The position numbers were made by a program, and so were the translations under genes. The notes beneath the pieces are model-generated. The model searched no databases. It saw only the letters and a list, made by a program, of their open reading frames with translations, and was not told where the DNA came from. A stretch of DNA of 64,000 nt from Gammaproteobacteria bacterium (GTDB taxonomy: Bacteria; Pseudomonadota; Gammaproteobacteria; Pseudomonadales; Azotimanducaceae): NCBI GenBank assembly GCA_018666555.1, contig JABIZD010000172.1, positions 1 through 64,000 on the forward strand, written 5' to 3'. Of the stretch, positions 16,649 to 27,104 are shown one piece after another (positions within the stretch are counted from its first letter, which is position 1; the number at the start of each line of letters is the position of its first letter).

Positions 16649-17194
16649 GTTAGTTCTGGGCCTGTAATTGCTGGCCGCAGCAAGCATTATTGTAATTGTG
16701 GCTCATGCGTTTCCTTGTTGAGGATCTGTTTACAAAATCAAAATAGTGACCAGGGCCGGCCATCAGCAGTGCTTGAAAACATGGGTTATGCAAATCCTGG
16801 CGTCATGTTTATAGCAGTTCATCGGTATCATAGGCTGAATGGGTAACTGAGGTTTAAGTAGTTTATCAATTTTTTTTGACCAATTTACAGGACTGTTCGG
16901 ACTGGCCGTTAATGTTGTAAAAAAAAGCGCGTAACGGGTGCTTCCTTGGTGTGGCTGCGGCCTGGAAATAATTGCTAATCTTGGAATGCCTAGTGCTATT
17001 AAGCATCGTTTGTTAAGCCTTAGCTTAAGATTCAGCCGGGCTTATCTGCGACATGAATATAATCAAGATCAAGGAGAATAAAGGCCAGTCCAGAACAGAT
17101 TCATCAGCACACCCAGGTGTTTGTATTCCTGGAGCTGGGTGCTAGTGGCTAGTGGCTAGTGGCTAGTCGGATTATGCATCAGCAGTCGCTGTAC
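16649..17194. other. Intergenic region downstream of nuoN
   Basis: About 545 bases between the end of the nuo operon and the ketopantoate-reductase-like gene. It holds a T-rich patch near 16868, an A-run near 16919, an imperfect hairpin at about 17109-17141 (CACCCAG/CTGGGTG) that could help end nuo transcription, and a 7-bp tandem repeat. No gene is supported. Confidence 0.45.
17141..17167. repeat. 7-bp tandem repeat (GCTAGTG)
   Basis: Nearly four contiguous copies of GCTAGTG lie just past the nuoN stop codon, next to the CACCCAG/CTGGGTG hairpin. Each copy contains CTAG. No coding role is seen. Confidence 0.8.
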
Positions 17195-18643
17195 TTAGAT
17201 CAATTGCAGGGCCATGTTACTAACCCATTCAATCACCGGGGCAGGATAGACACCAAGAATCAGCAGCAGCAGCGTAACTGCTGCCATAGTCCAACTACTG
17301 GTCACAGGTATGCTGACCTCGGAGCTCGCCAGGCCTTTTTTAGTCATAGCGTAGATTACTCTCAGGTAGTAGAAAAGTCCGATGCCACTGCCAATAACAA
17401 CGACTGCCAGGAGATACCATAGTTGGCTTTCAACACCTGAGGCGACAATATAAAACTTACCTATGAAACCGGCCGTGAGAGGAATACCTGCGAGCGACAG
17501 CAACATGATGCTCATAAACGCAGCCAGTAAAGGTCGTTGCCAGAATAACCCTTCATAGGCATCCAGGTTATCAAGGTCATGGTCTTCGGCTTTATCGGAC
17601 ATAATAGTGACCACACCGAAAGCACCAATCGTGGTGATGAAATAGGCAATAAGGAAAAACACCGCGCCCTCGATTGCAAGATGTTTCCCGGCAAGTTCAC
17701 TAACGGCAATAAAGGCAACCATTAAATAACCGAATTGGGCAATGGACGAATACGCCAGCAAGCGCTTAATACTGGACTGAAGTAAGGCCAGGATATTGCC
17801 AAGTATCATTGATAAGCCGGCAATCCAGTAAAGACCCGTCATGATGGACTCGTATTGATAACCATCGGCGGCCAGGAAAAACCGCATCAGGGCTGCAAAG
17901 ACAGCGCCTTTTGATATGGTTGCGAGAAAACCGGCAACGGGTGCAGGAGCACCTTCATAAACATCCGGTGTCCACATGTGGAAAGGCACGAGGGATAATT
18001 TAAACCCGATGCCCGCCAGCATCATTGCACTGCCAATCAGCATAAACAGCTTACTGGAGTCTGTTGAGCCTATACCGGAAGCAGCAAAATCGGCAAATGA
18101 AAGGGTACCGGAGACGGCATATAGCAGGCCGGCACCAAATAAGATAAAGGCTGATGATACCCCGGATAGAATCAGGTATTTCAAGCCTGATTCAAGACTG
18201 AACTGACCCTGGTTCGGGTAAGAGATTAACGCATAGATTGAGATACCGAGTAGTTCCAGGCCAAGAACGAAAGAGGCAAAGTGAACGCTGAGGCAGAGAG
18301 TGACGGCCCCGAGGGTCGCCAGCAGCAGCAACAGGAAGAATTCATCCTGTTGCTCGCCACGCTGTTTATGGTAACTATAGGCGAGCAGGCTGATGAACAG
18401 GGCGGAGATAACCATGATGCCGGAAAATAGCAGTCCAAAGTCATCTACCTTAAGTAAAGGTGTGACATAGGCAGGCTCTAGATTGAGATTTACCCAGATA
18501 ATAGAGCCTAGAGTCAAAGCAAGCCCAATGACTGATACACCGCAGGACAGCGCTAGATTGCGCATAAAGGCAATGGCCATCATGAGCGTCAGAATGACAC
18601 CGGTGAGCACCATCAGCGGTAAAAGCGGCAGGAAGTTTATCAT
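17195..18643 (-). CDS. nuoN: NADH-quinone oxidoreductase subunit N
   Basis: Last gene of the complex I operon. The 482-residue protein is an antiporter-like membrane subunit with about 14 TM helices. Recognisable segments are GLELLGISIYALISY, GIGFKLSLVPFHMWTPDVYEGAPAPVAGFLATISKGA (with the conserved Lys residues of the proton channel), LLAYSSIAQFGYLMVAF and LAGIPLTAGFIGKFY. It forms one of the three proton-pumping modules in the inner membrane. Its start overlaps the nuoM stop by four bases (ATGA), typical of translational coupling. Confidence 0.96.
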   Translation of the reverse strand: MINFLPLLPLMVLTGVILTLMMAIAFMRNLALSCGVSVIGLALTLGSIIWVNLNLEPAYVTPLLKVDDFGLLFSGIMVISALFISLLAYSYHKQRGEQQDEFFLLLLLATLGAVTLCLSVHFASFVLGLELLGISIYALISYPNQGQFSLESGLKYLILSGVSSAFILFGAGLLYAVSGTLSFADFAASGIGSTDSSKLFMLIGSAMMLAGIGFKLSLVPFHMWTPDVYEGAPAPVAGFLATISKGAVFAALMRFFLAADGYQYESIMTGLYWIAGLSMILGNILALLQSSIKRLLAYSSIAQFGYLMVAFIAVSELAGKHLAIEGAVFFLIAYFITTIGAFGVVTIMSDKAEDHDLDNLDAYEGLFWQRPLLAAFMSIMLLSLAGIPLTAGFIGKFYIVASGVESQLWYLLAVVVIGSGIGLFYYLRVIYAMTKKGLASSEVSIPVTSSWTMAAVTLLLLILGVYPAPVIEWVSNMALQLI

Positions 18644-20157
18644 GGCATGCTCCCTATTAGCTGACTGCCTGCACCGGCCAGTACCTGCTGGATACTTGCT
18701 AATACTGGATTGACCAGATCAAAAACCGGTTGTGGATATACACCCAGCCATAAAAGGCCAAGCATAAGGGGTATCAGCGCGGTAAATTCACGGCCGTCCA
18801 GGTCTGATAGTTCCCGTTGATGATCATCGCTGCCCTGAAAAACGCGTTGCATGGCAATAAGTGAGTAAATGGCGCCAGTAATTAACCCCAGTGCAGCTAT
18901 AGCGGTGATGGTCATATTGACTTTGAAAGCGCCTAATAGAACCAGGAACTCACCAATAAAATTACCCAGGCCCGGCATGCCGAGTGAAGCAACGATAAAG
19001 AATAAGGCAACGGCACCCATTTTTGGCATAGCCTGCCAGAGGCCACCCATCTGGGTCATATCCCGGGTATGGATACGATGTTGAATAGCACCGGCCATCA
19101 TGAACAGGGCCGCAGTTGAAAAGCCGTGCGCAACCATCTGCATTACAGCTCCCTGCATGGCTATGGCGTCAAAGGCGTAAACGCCGACCAGCACAAAGCC
19201 CATGTGGCTGACGCTGCTATAAGCGACCAGTCGTTTGAAGTCGGTTTGGGCGAAGGCCAAAACAGCGCCGTATAGGATACTGATGGCACCCAGAAGCATG
19301 GCCAGCTCAGCTATCTCTATAGAGGCCTCGGGAAACAATGGCACCGTGAATCGAATCAAGCCATAAGCACCGGTTTTAAGGAGTATGCCTGCCAGCAGCA
19401 CACTGGCGGCGGTAGGCGCCTGGGTATGTGCATCGGGTAGCCAGGGATGTACCGGGAATGCTGGCAATTTGACCACGAAGGCTATAAAGAAACCCAGCAT
19501 TACAATGAGGCTTAAACCTGAACCAAGGTCATGCCCAGCCAGTTCGAAATAGTTGAATGTTATTTGTCCGGTTTGATTTGCGTTGACCAGCACCAGTGTC
19601 AGGATTGCCACCAGCATCAGCAGTCCACTGAACTGGGTGAAAATAAAAAATTTCATTGCGGCATAAGCACGCTTTTCATGACCCCAGATGGCAATAAGGA
19701 AATACATGGGAATCAGCATGACCTCCCAGAAGAAGAAAAACAGGAATAGGTCCAGGCTGGTGAAGACTCCAACCACGCCTGCCAGTGTCCATAACAGGTT
19801 AAATTGAAAGAAGCCGGGTTGATCACTGATTTCTGTCCAGGAAGAAAGTATGGCAACAAAACCTAGAAATACGGTGAGGCTGACCATCATCAGGCTTAAA
19901 CCATCCAGGGCGAATATAAAACTGATGCCAAATCTGGGAATCCAGGAGGTCTGACTATATTCGATCCAGTTTGACGGTGCTCCTGCCAGCGATATTACGA
20001 TGGCGGGTTCCTGCGAATACAGAGGCAGTAGGAGAACCCCAGATAACAGGCAGGTAATGAGCGCTATCCATTTTGGCCAGTTTGAGTGCCAGCGTTCTGA
20101 TAGCCACGCCAGCACACCGCCGACAAACAATAGCAGCATTACTTGAATTACAGTCAT
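18640..20157 (-). CDS. nuoM: NADH-quinone oxidoreductase subunit M
   Basis: 505 residues, the usual NuoM length. Diagnostic segments are FFFWEVMLIPMYFLIAIWGHEKRAYAAMKFFIFTQ (with the conserved channel Glu), KLPAFPVHPWLPDAHTQAPTAASVLLAGILLKTGAYGLIRF, LVAYSSVSHMGFVLVGVYAF and MPGLGNFIGEFLVLLGAF. It is an antiporter-like proton-pumping membrane subunit of complex I. Start and stop overlap nuoL and nuoN by four bases each, so the three large membrane subunits form a tightly coupled block. Confidence 0.97.
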   Translation of the reverse strand: MTVIQVMLLLFVGGVLAWLSERWHSNWPKWIALITCLLSGVLLLPLYSQEPAIVISLAGAPSNWIEYSQTSWIPRFGISFIFALDGLSLMMVSLTVFLGFVAILSSWTEISDQPGFFQFNLLWTLAGVVGVFTSLDLFLFFFFWEVMLIPMYFLIAIWGHEKRAYAAMKFFIFTQFSGLLMLVAILTLVLVNANQTGQITFNYFELAGHDLGSGLSLIVMLGFFIAFVVKLPAFPVHPWLPDAHTQAPTAASVLLAGILLKTGAYGLIRFTVPLFPEASIEIAELAMLLGAISILYGAVLAFAQTDFKRLVAYSSVSHMGFVLVGVYAFDAIAMQGAVMQMVAHGFSTAALFMMAGAIQHRIHTRDMTQMGGLWQAMPKMGAVALFFIVASLGMPGLGNFIGEFLVLLGAFKVNMTITAIAALGLITGAIYSLIAMQRVFQGSDDHQRELSDLDGREFTALIPLMLGLLWLGVYPQPVFDLVNPVLASIQQVLAGAGSQLIGSMP

Positions 20158-22001
20158 GGTATTAAAATCCCGAGGAAAACAGCAATGGTCAGCACCAGTC
20201 CTGCAGCAACCACAGCGACGTAAGTTCTGAGTTGTCCGGACTGGCTGATAATCGAAACCTGGTGAGCCTGTCTGAGAACGCTAGCAATGCCATTGTAAAA
20301 CCAATCGATGATATCTTTTTGATTTAAATCGGCGATGGCGCAGTAGGGCTTAACCACCAGTTGATCAAAGATCCAGTCCATTGCCCAGTGACTGTACCAG
20401 AAAGCAATGAGTTGTTTACCCAGTGCAGACTCGGTAAACAAACTGATGGGAATCACTGGTTTCAAATACATGAAGTAGGCAAGCAGGACCCCTAAAATGG
20501 GTACGCCGGCAATGATAATCGGCATCCAGCCGCTATGGTCAGCTTCTACAGCTGCAGGGAAAACGGCTTCGACCGGTACAGCGATTGTGCCACCCACTAA
20601 AGCAAGAATGCTTAGAATGATTAATGGCAAGGCCATCAGCCTTCCAGCGGGTGCTTCCGGTTCAGTCTTGGTTTCGCCAAAGAAAACGATAAATACCAGA
20701 CGGAAACTATAGATAGCAGTGAGCAGTGCACCGAGCATCCCGGCGGCGAGAAGCCAGCCTCCGAAAGGAGCCTGATCATAGGTAGCCAGAAGGATTAAAT
20801 CTTTCGAATAAAAACCCGAGGTCAGGGGTAAGGCCGCCAGGGCCGCACTACCGATCATGAAGCTCCAGAAGGCCACTGGCAGTTTGCTCCGCAGCCCACC
20901 CATACGAAATATATTGTGCTCATGATGGAGGCTATAGATGACAGCACCTGCGCCCAGGAACAGCAGTGCCTTGAAAAAGGCATGTGTCATGAGGTGGAAG
21001 ATAGCCGCTGACCAGGCGCCGACGCCGAGCGCAAGGAACATGTAGCCAATTTGGCTAATGGTTGAATAAGCCAGGATGCGCTTGATATCAGTTTGCGTCA
21101 TTGCTGCGAAGGCAGCCATGAGCAGAGTGACAGCACCAATTACTGCAACTGTCAGCAGGGCTGTCGGTGCAAGTAAGAATAGTTCGTGGTTACGAGCGAT
21201 GAGGTAAACGCCAGCCGTCACCATAGTCGCAGCATGAATCAGCGCACTAACGGGTGTAGGTCCAGCCATCGCATCCGGAAGCCAGGTCTGTAGCGGTAAT
21301 TGAGCGGATTTTCCGACTGCACCACCCACCAGAAGCAGGCAGGCGATGGTGACTACCATATCGCCGGGTAGCCAGATTTCAGTGGCCTGTCTCGCCATGG
21401 CTTGCATATCCAGGGTGCCCAGGTGTATGAACAATAAAAACATTCCAAGGGCCATAGCGGTATCACCGATTCGGGTGACAACAAAGGCCTTCCGGGCAGC
21501 CGCGCCATTAGCGCGCTCTTCGTGCCAGAAGCCGACTAGTAGATAGCTGCATAAGCCAACCCCTTCCCAGCCTACGAACAGGACCAGCAGATTATCTGCC
21601 AGAACCAGCAATAGCATGGCGGCAACGAATAGGTTCATATAGCTGAAGAAACGGCTGTAGTCCTTATCCTCCCACATGAACAGGGCTGAATAGACATGAA
21701 TGAGGAAACCCACACCGGTGATAACTGACAGCATGGTGAGTGATAAACCGTCTATCAGGAAACTGATGTTGGTAGTGAATCCTTCCAGTTGCATCCAGGT
21801 GTAGACATTCACTGTATAGGGTAATGGTTCAGGCTGGCTGAGATATTCCAGGCCGGTCAACACCACCAGTATAAAAGCAATCGCAATTGAACCAGCGCCA
21901 ACCAGTCCGACCCATAATCTGGGCAATTTACCCAGTGTGCAGACCAGCACAAGGAAGCCAATCAATGGCATTAAGGGTATAAGGGATACAAATTCAGCCA
22001 T
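20154..22001 (-). CDS. nuoL: NADH-quinone oxidoreductase subunit L
   Basis: 615 residues, with the NuoL hallmarks LFVGWEGVGLCSYLLVGFWHEERANGAAARKAFVVTRIGD, GKSAQLPLQTWLPDAMAGPTPVSALIHAATMVTAGVYL and LAYSTISQIGYMFLALGVGAW. The C-terminus has the extra sequence expected for the lateral amphipathic helix (HL) that runs along the membrane arm, followed by a last TM helix (VAVVAAGLVLTIAVFLGILI). It is the distal proton-pumping subunit. It starts 2 bp after nuoK and overlaps nuoM by four bases. Confidence 0.97.
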   Translation of the reverse strand: MAEFVSLIPLMPLIGFLVLVCTLGKLPRLWVGLVGAGSIAIAFILVVLTGLEYLSQPEPLPYTVNVYTWMQLEGFTTNISFLIDGLSLTMLSVITGVGFLIHVYSALFMWEDKDYSRFFSYMNLFVAAMLLLVLADNLLVLFVGWEGVGLCSYLLVGFWHEERANGAAARKAFVVTRIGDTAMALGMFLLFIHLGTLDMQAMARQATEIWLPGDMVVTIACLLLVGGAVGKSAQLPLQTWLPDAMAGPTPVSALIHAATMVTAGVYLIARNHELFLLAPTALLTVAVIGAVTLLMAAFAAMTQTDIKRILAYSTISQIGYMFLALGVGAWSAAIFHLMTHAFFKALLFLGAGAVIYSLHHEHNIFRMGGLRSKLPVAFWSFMIGSAALAALPLTSGFYSKDLILLATYDQAPFGGWLLAAGMLGALLTAIYSFRLVFIVFFGETKTEPEAPAGRLMALPLIILSILALVGGTIAVPVEAVFPAAVEADHSGWMPIIIAGVPILGVLLAYFMYLKPVIPISLFTESALGKQLIAFWYSHWAMDWIFDQLVVKPYCAIADLNQKDIIDWFYNGIASVLRQAHQVSIISQSGQLRTYVAVVAAGLVLTIAVFLGILIP

Positions 22002-22003
22002 GA

Positions 22004-22321
22004 TCAGCCCCTCATCCTGTTTGCTTTGTCTATATCCAGCGAGTCAAATCGACGGAATACCTGCAATAACAAGCCAAGTCCGACAGCAACTTCCGCGGCT
22101 GCGACGCTGAGGATCAGCATGAACATAATCTGACCATCTGGCTGTCCCCAGTGAGCACCGGCAATGATAAATACCATGGCACAGGCATTTAACATGATCT
22201 CAAGGGACATGAGAATGAAGATAATGTTTCTTCGAACCATTACCCCTAGCAAACCGATACTGAACAATATGGCTGCGAGAAGCAGGCCATGTTCCATTGG
22301 AATGGTGAGTGCAGCACTCAT
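22004..22321 (-). CDS. nuoK: NADH-quinone oxidoreductase subunit K
   Basis: 105 residues with three TM helices. [38 protein letters not shown] contains the membrane-buried glutamate of TM2 that is essential in complex I, and a second acidic position lies in [14 protein letters not shown]. It links the quinone module to the antiporter-like subunits. It overlaps the nuoJ stop by four bases. Confidence 0.96.
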   Translation of the reverse strand: MSAALTIPMEHGLLLAAILFSIGLLGVMVRRNIIFILMSLEIMLNACAMVFIIAGAHWGQPDGQIMFMLILSVAAAEVAVGLGLLLQVFRRFDSLDIDKANRMRG

Positions 22322-22836
22322 ATTGACTCCCCTCTCATATCTATCAGATACCGGCGGCCCAGATGGTAGGCACCGACGAGACCGGCTAGCAGTAGCATTG
22401 AGGCGATTTCCACAGCGAGCACATAAGGCCCGAATAATTCGATACCGACGGCTTTTGGGCCTATGACCACACCGGATAGCGCCTGATTGGAGCTACTCAG
22501 GAGGTAGATTATTTCCGCTAGTAGAGCCAGGCATAATAGAGATGGGATAACCCAGGTTCGAGGTTTTAACCATTGCTGCTCGTTTTTGACGCCTGCGGCG
22601 CCCAGGTTGAGCATCATAATTACGAAAACAAACAGAACCATGATGGCGCCAGCATAAATAAGCACTTCAAGAACCGCTGCAAAGGGAGCGCCCAGGACGT
22701 AGAACACAATCGCCGACCCAAGCAGAGATACGATAAGGTAAATCAAAGCATGGCTGGCATTGTGTCTTGTTATTGCAAGCAGTGACGAGGCGATAGTGAT
22801 CGTCGCTGCTATATAAAATAGTCCTAACTGGATCAT
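22318..22836 (-). CDS. nuoJ: NADH-quinone oxidoreductase subunit J
   Basis: 172 residues and five TM helices. The conserved segment is [42 protein letters not shown], the TM3 region that rearranges during turnover, and [18 protein letters not shown] closes the last helix. It is a core membrane subunit between NuoK and NuoN. The gap to nuoI is 8 bp; the stop overlaps nuoK. Confidence 0.95.
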   Translation of the reverse strand: MIQLGLFYIAATITIASSLLAITRHNASHALIYLIVSLLGSAIVFYVLGAPFAAVLEVLIYAGAIMVLFVFVIMMLNLGAAGVKNEQQWLKPRTWVIPSLLCLALLAEIIYLLSSSNQALSGVVIGPKAVGIELFGPYVLAVEIASMLLLAGLVGAYHLGRRYLIDMRGESI

Positions 22837-22844
22837 AAAATCTC

Positions 22845-23372
22845 CTAAGGTAGCAGGCTCTTCATATCGATAGGCTGCGCTTCATTGAGTCCTTCGCCCT
22901 TATCCTTATCCTTGATGGCTTTGCCAGCTACATTATAAAAACTGTAGCCCGGATATTTGCCCTGTCCACTGATCAACAGATGTTCTTTTTCATAGACCAT
23001 GTTCTGCCGGTCGTATTCGCACATCTCAAAGTCTGGGGTCAGTTGGATCGAGTAAGTAGGACAGGCTTCTTCGCACATGCCGCACATAATGCAGCGAGAA
23101 AAGTTAATACGAAAGAATTCTGGGTACCAGCGGCCATGTTCATCTTCTGTTTTTTGAAGGGCGATACAGTCGACCGGACAGGCAACTGCACACAGATTAC
23201 AGGCAACACAGCGCTCGTTTCCGTCAGGGTCCCGTGTTAGCACAATCCGACCACGGTAACGTGGTGCAAGATAGGGCATCTCCTCGGGATACTGTACCGT
23301 ATCGGCTTTAGCAAAAATGTGCAGGAAAATTCGATACAGGGATACGATCTGGCTCCAGATGGCTTTTATCAT
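22845..23372 (-). CDS. nuoI: NADH-quinone oxidoreductase subunit I
   Basis: A 175-residue ferredoxin-like subunit holding clusters N6a and N6b. The two ligand sets are [16 protein letters not shown] (about residues 56-71) and [16 protein letters not shown] (about residues 95-110). The N-terminal amphipathic helix [22 protein letters not shown] sits it on the membrane face. It passes electrons from NuoG toward NuoB. The gap to nuoH is 43 bp. Confidence 0.96.
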   Translation of the reverse strand: MIKAIWSQIVSLYRIFLHIFAKADTVQYPEEMPYLAPRYRGRIVLTRDPDGNERCVACNLCAVACPVDCIALQKTEDEHGRWYPEFFRINFSRCIMCGMCEEACPTYSIQLTPDFEMCEYDRQNMVYEKEHLLISGQGKYPGYSFYNVAGKAIKDKDKGEGLNEAQPIDMKSLLP

Positions 23373-23415
23373 GGCAGCCTCGTTAGTAGCGGCAGGGTGA
23401 ATAGCGGAGTACTGA

Positions 23416-24393
23416 CTATAGCCATAAGAGTACCGCTCCGGTAATGAGTAGGTTAACTAGGGTCAAAGGCAGCAAAATTTTCCAGCCAAACGACATCAGT
23501 TGGTCGTAGCGTGGTCTTGGTATAGCTGCCCGTAATAAAATGAAGAAACAAATACAGGTGCCTGTTTTAGCAAAGAACCAGAAAATGTGCGGTACGAAGT
23601 CGAGTACAGCATCAGGCAGGAAACTAGGCCCAAGCCAACCGCCAAAAAATATGGTGGTAATCATCGAAGAGATGAGAATCAGGCTGAGGTATTCTCCTAA
23701 CATGAACAGACCGAACTTCATGCCTGAATATTCAGTATGGAAGCCCGCTATTAATTCGTGTTCTGCTTCAGGTAGGTCAAAGGGCAAGCGATGGCTTTCA
23801 GCTATGCCGGCGACTAGAAAGACGATGAACCCAAAGAATTGCGAAATCACGAACCAACCGTTTTCTGCTTGGGTATTAACGATATCAACCAGGCTGAATG
23901 AACCGGTGATCATCACCACTCCCATCAGTGATAGACCCATGAAAACTTCATAGCTGACCATTTGCGCTGCTGCTCGCAAACCGCCCAGTAAGGCATATTT
24001 GTTGTGAGAACCCAGACCACCAAGCAGGACACTGTAAACCGCGAGAGAGGTCATCCCCAGGAAAAACAGCAAGCCGATATTAAGGTCCGCGATGAACAAG
24101 TGTTCTGTATAGGGAACGACAGCGAAACCGAGCAGCATGGTGATGACGACAGCAGTTGGCGCTAAAATAAACACCAGCCGGTCAGCAAATGGCGGGATCC
24201 AGTCTTCCTTGGCCAGCAGCTTGATAACATCTGCCAGGGCTAGACCTATACCAAACGGACCAACCCGGTTGGGCCCTAATCGGTCTTGCCAGAATCCCAG
24301 CAATCGCCTTTCGAACCAGACCAGGACTGCCGCGACTGCGAATGCTCCCAGCAAGGTGCCATAAATAACCAGGAAAATAGTAAGCTCTTCCAT
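23416..24393 (-). CDS. nuoH: NADH-quinone oxidoreductase subunit H
   Basis: 325 residues, the membrane subunit that forms the quinone-binding chamber with NuoB and NuoD. Landmarks are [40 protein letters not shown] near the N-terminus, the loop [24 protein letters not shown] and the charged segment [30 protein letters not shown]. Its ATG overlaps the nuoG stop by one base (TGATG). Confidence 0.97.
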   Translation of the reverse strand: MEELTIFLVIYGTLLGAFAVAAVLVWFERRLLGFWQDRLGPNRVGPFGIGLALADVIKLLAKEDWIPPFADRLVFILAPTAVVITMLLGFAVVPYTEHLFIADLNIGLLFFLGMTSLAVYSVLLGGLGSHNKYALLGGLRAAAQMVSYEVFMGLSLMGVVMITGSFSLVDIVNTQAENGWFVISQFFGFIVFLVAGIAESHRLPFDLPEAEHELIAGFHTEYSGMKFGLFMLGEYLSLILISSMITTIFFGGWLGPSFLPDAVLDFVPHIFWFFAKTGTCICFFILLRAAIPRPRYDQLMSFGWKILLPLTLVNLLITGAVLLWL

Positions 24394-27104
24394 CAGTTCG
24401 CTCTGTCTGAAGTGATCAGTTGTGCCTTTCCTGCTGGTCCGGGAGGCGTCCAGTCATCTATGCGGGTCAGAGAAACCTCGTCCAACCCTGTCAGACAGTC
24501 AGTGTCTGGGACCAGTGGATATACCAGGCAATTGTCTGGAATTGCATTATCGATGATAACTCGGAACTCGAGGCTTTGACCGTCCGCCTGATAGCTGAGG
24601 CCATCATCGCTGCTAACGCCGAGCTCGCCAGCTGCCTGGTCGTTCATCTTGATATAGAGTTGTGGAGCCAGGCTAGCCAGCTCTTCAGCGTGATTACTCA
24701 GGGGATCACTGCCAAAAATGTGGTGTTGAGGAACCAATTGACCGATCTGCTTGACTGTTGCGTCATAAACTACCGGCGGTTGCGTTTTTTCGACTAACAG
24801 GGCGCCGGATATACCGAAGCGATCAGAGCCGGCAACCGATTCCTGAAATTTCATAATCGATTGATTGGAGTTCCATTCCGGTGACCAGGTAAACGCCCTT
24901 AGACTGGCTGGCGCCTGCTGTTGAACGCCTTCCATGCTGAACGTCATGGCAGAATCTGCATCCGCTGGCTGTTGCGGCTCGTGTACCGAGACATCCGCCA
25001 GCATAGCAGTACGTCCGCTCGCTCGATGGGACATACGCGCAATTTTACTGCCACGGACCGTAAAGTCTTCGCTAGGTGCTGCGTCGATAACCTTCTGCAG
25101 CTGCGGGCTATGGGAAACCATTTCAGCCCTGACTTCAGATGAAGTACGGCTTCGATCGGCCAGGTTATCAAGCAGATGGTAACTGGCCTTTATATCGCTG
25201 GCAGCGCCATGATGCCCGGGTACAAATACGGCCATAGACCGCTGCGCTCTACCTTCGTTGTTGACATAAGTTCCCTCTGCCTCTGCAAAAGTAGCTGCTG
25301 GTAGAACCAGGTCAGACATGGATGCGGTGGCGTTATCGAGGTGGTCTATGACGACCAGATTTTTAATGGAAGAGGCAATTTGTTTGAAATCTGCACCAAG
25401 GGTGGTGGCAAGGTCGTTTTCGAGAACCACAACCGTGTCTGGCGATGAGCCGAGCAAAGCTGTTAGTGAATGCTCGTTATCCATTAACGCAACACCGACA
25501 CTGTTACACTCGCTGGCACATAGGCATAACCCTGTATTTGGGTTGATTTCTTTTAGTGCTGCAGCAACATTGGCAGCAGAGCGCATTACATCAGCATTTC
25601 GGCTGCTGGTACCACTGATAACCAATGGTCGCTTCGCTGCTGATAAGGTCTCAGTTATGGCTGATACTGTGGCTTCAAGGGCGTCATCTTCGGCAATCTT
25701 AATATCGTGTAGCTGATCGGCAATCGCGAAACCCAGTCGGGCAATGCCGGCCGAGTCGAGTCGAGTACTTAAAGTAGCCACATCGTCGAGTCTGTCCTGG
25801 GTAGGGGTTGCTATCATTAGCGGGCTAAGACTATTTTGTGCTAATTCGCGTACAGCAGCATCCTGCCAAAGTGCCAGTTTTGTCTCTACGGCCATTTCAC
25901 CGGCTTTGTTACGCGTTGCCTGGCGCACAGACAAAGCCAGGCGAGGAGCGTGATTGGTAATATCTTCACCCAGGATAAGGATGGCGTCGTATTGCTCTAC
26001 TTCCCGCATGCTGGGAGTGGCGATATCGCTTTTTAGTGCTTCTATGATAATAGCGTGCATTTCTCGTTCGATATCAGCCATACCATTGCAGTAGTTATCT
26101 GCACCTACCAGGGTTCGTAGAGCCTGGTTCGATTCCAGACTGGCCCTGGCTGAACCTATGCCGACTACGCGTTGGCTGGCATTGATCATATCGCTTGCCT
26201 GGGATACTGCCTCGGCCAGGCTAACAGCCTCATACAACCCATCGTCTCTGCGGATACCGGCTTGCTTGATACGGTCATCAGAATTAACGAAACCTGCCCC
26301 GAATCGACCACGATCACACAGGAAGTAACCGTTGACGTCCTGGTGGAAGCGGTTATGTACTCGACGAACTTCACCGTAACGCTCTGATGTATAGGTATTA
26401 CAACCTTGTGCACAACCCATACAGATGGTGGCTGCAGATTGTAAATCCCACTTACGGGTGTAGTGTTTAGACAACGTTTTGTCTGTAAATACACCAGTAG
26501 GGCAGACGTCGACTAGATTGCCGGCAAATTCATTTTCCAAGACGCCATCTTCTGCTCTGCCAAAATAGACCTTGTCTCGAGAAGAGAAGGCGGCAAGATC
26601 AGAACCACCGGCATAGTCCTGGTAAAAACGGACGCACCGGTAGCAAGTAATGCAGCGATTCATTTCATGGCCTACAAGCGGGCCGAGATATTGATTTTTG
26701 TGGGTTCTTTTCTTACCCGTGTACTGGCGATCACGATGTCCGACCATGACAGTCATGTCCTGAAGGTGGCACTCGCCTCCTTCTTCGCAGACAGGGCAGT
26801 CGTGGGGGTGGTTTAGCATGAGGTTTTCTATGACCGATTCGCGAAACCCAGATGCGCTCTCGGTTGCAACTGAAAAGCGCGCATTATCAGTCACTGGAGT
26901 CATGCAGCTCATGATGATTCGACCTTGAGTGTCATCATCATTGGCATATTGTACAACTGCGCATTGTCGGCAAGCGCCAACACTACCCATCGCAGGGTGC
27001 CAGCAGAAGTAAGGCACATCAAGGCCCGCCGATAATAGTGCTTCCAGAAGATTAGAACCGGGTTCTACTTCATATTCTTTTCCGTCGACGTGTATCACTG
27101 TCAT
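24393..27104 (-). CDS. nuoG: NADH-quinone oxidoreductase subunit G
   Basis: About 903 residues. The N-terminal 2Fe-2S domain has CWHPAMGSVGACRQC plus a later Cys (N1b). HPHDCPVCEEGGEC supplies the His-ligated N5 cluster. CITCYRC with CPTG forms the third site, and CMGCAQGC with a Cys in YFLCDRGRF marks the extra N7 cluster found in E. coli-type NuoG. The long C-terminal part is the molybdopterin-like domain without cofactor. ATG 27104 follows AGGAGG and overlaps the nuoF stop (ATGA); an upstream in-frame start at 27131 is unlikely. Confidence 0.96.
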   Translation of the reverse strand: MTVIHVDGKEYEVEPGSNLLEALLSAGLDVPYFCWHPAMGSVGACRQCAVVQYANDDDTQGRIIMSCMTPVTDNARFSVATESASGFRESVIENLMLNHPHDCPVCEEGGECHLQDMTVMVGHRDRQYTGKKRTHKNQYLGPLVGHEMNRCITCYRCVRFYQDYAGGSDLAAFSSRDKVYFGRAEDGVLENEFAGNLVDVCPTGVFTDKTLSKHYTRKWDLQSAATICMGCAQGCNTYTSERYGEVRRVHNRFHQDVNGYFLCDRGRFGAGFVNSDDRIKQAGIRRDDGLYEAVSLAEAVSQASDMINASQRVVGIGSARASLESNQALRTLVGADNYCNGMADIEREMHAIIIEALKSDIATPSMREVEQYDAILILGEDITNHAPRLALSVRQATRNKAGEMAVETKLALWQDAAVRELAQNSLSPLMIATPTQDRLDDVATLSTRLDSAGIARLGFAIADQLHDIKIAEDDALEATVSAITETLSAAKRPLVISGTSSRNADVMRSAANVAAALKEINPNTGLCLCASECNSVGVALMDNEHSLTALLGSSPDTVVVLENDLATTLGADFKQIASSIKNLVVIDHLDNATASMSDLVLPAATFAEAEGTYVNNEGRAQRSMAVFVPGHHGAASDIKASYHLLDNLADRSRTSSEVRAEMVSHSPQLQKVIDAAPSEDFTVRGSKIARMSHRASGRTAMLADVSVHEPQQPADADSAMTFSMEGVQQQAPASLRAFTWSPEWNSNQSIMKFQESVAGSDRFGISGALLVEKTQPPVVYDATVKQIGQLVPQHHIFGSDPLSNHAEELASLAPQLYIKMNDQAAGELGVSSDDGLSYQADGQSLEFRVIIDNAIPDNCLVYPLVPDTDCLTGLDEVSLTRIDDWTPPGPAGKAQLITSDRAN

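Noticed and set aside
24420-24797. Plus-strand open frame inside nuoG
   Set aside because: Antisense to a fully conserved nuoG; long spurious frames are common opposite such genes.
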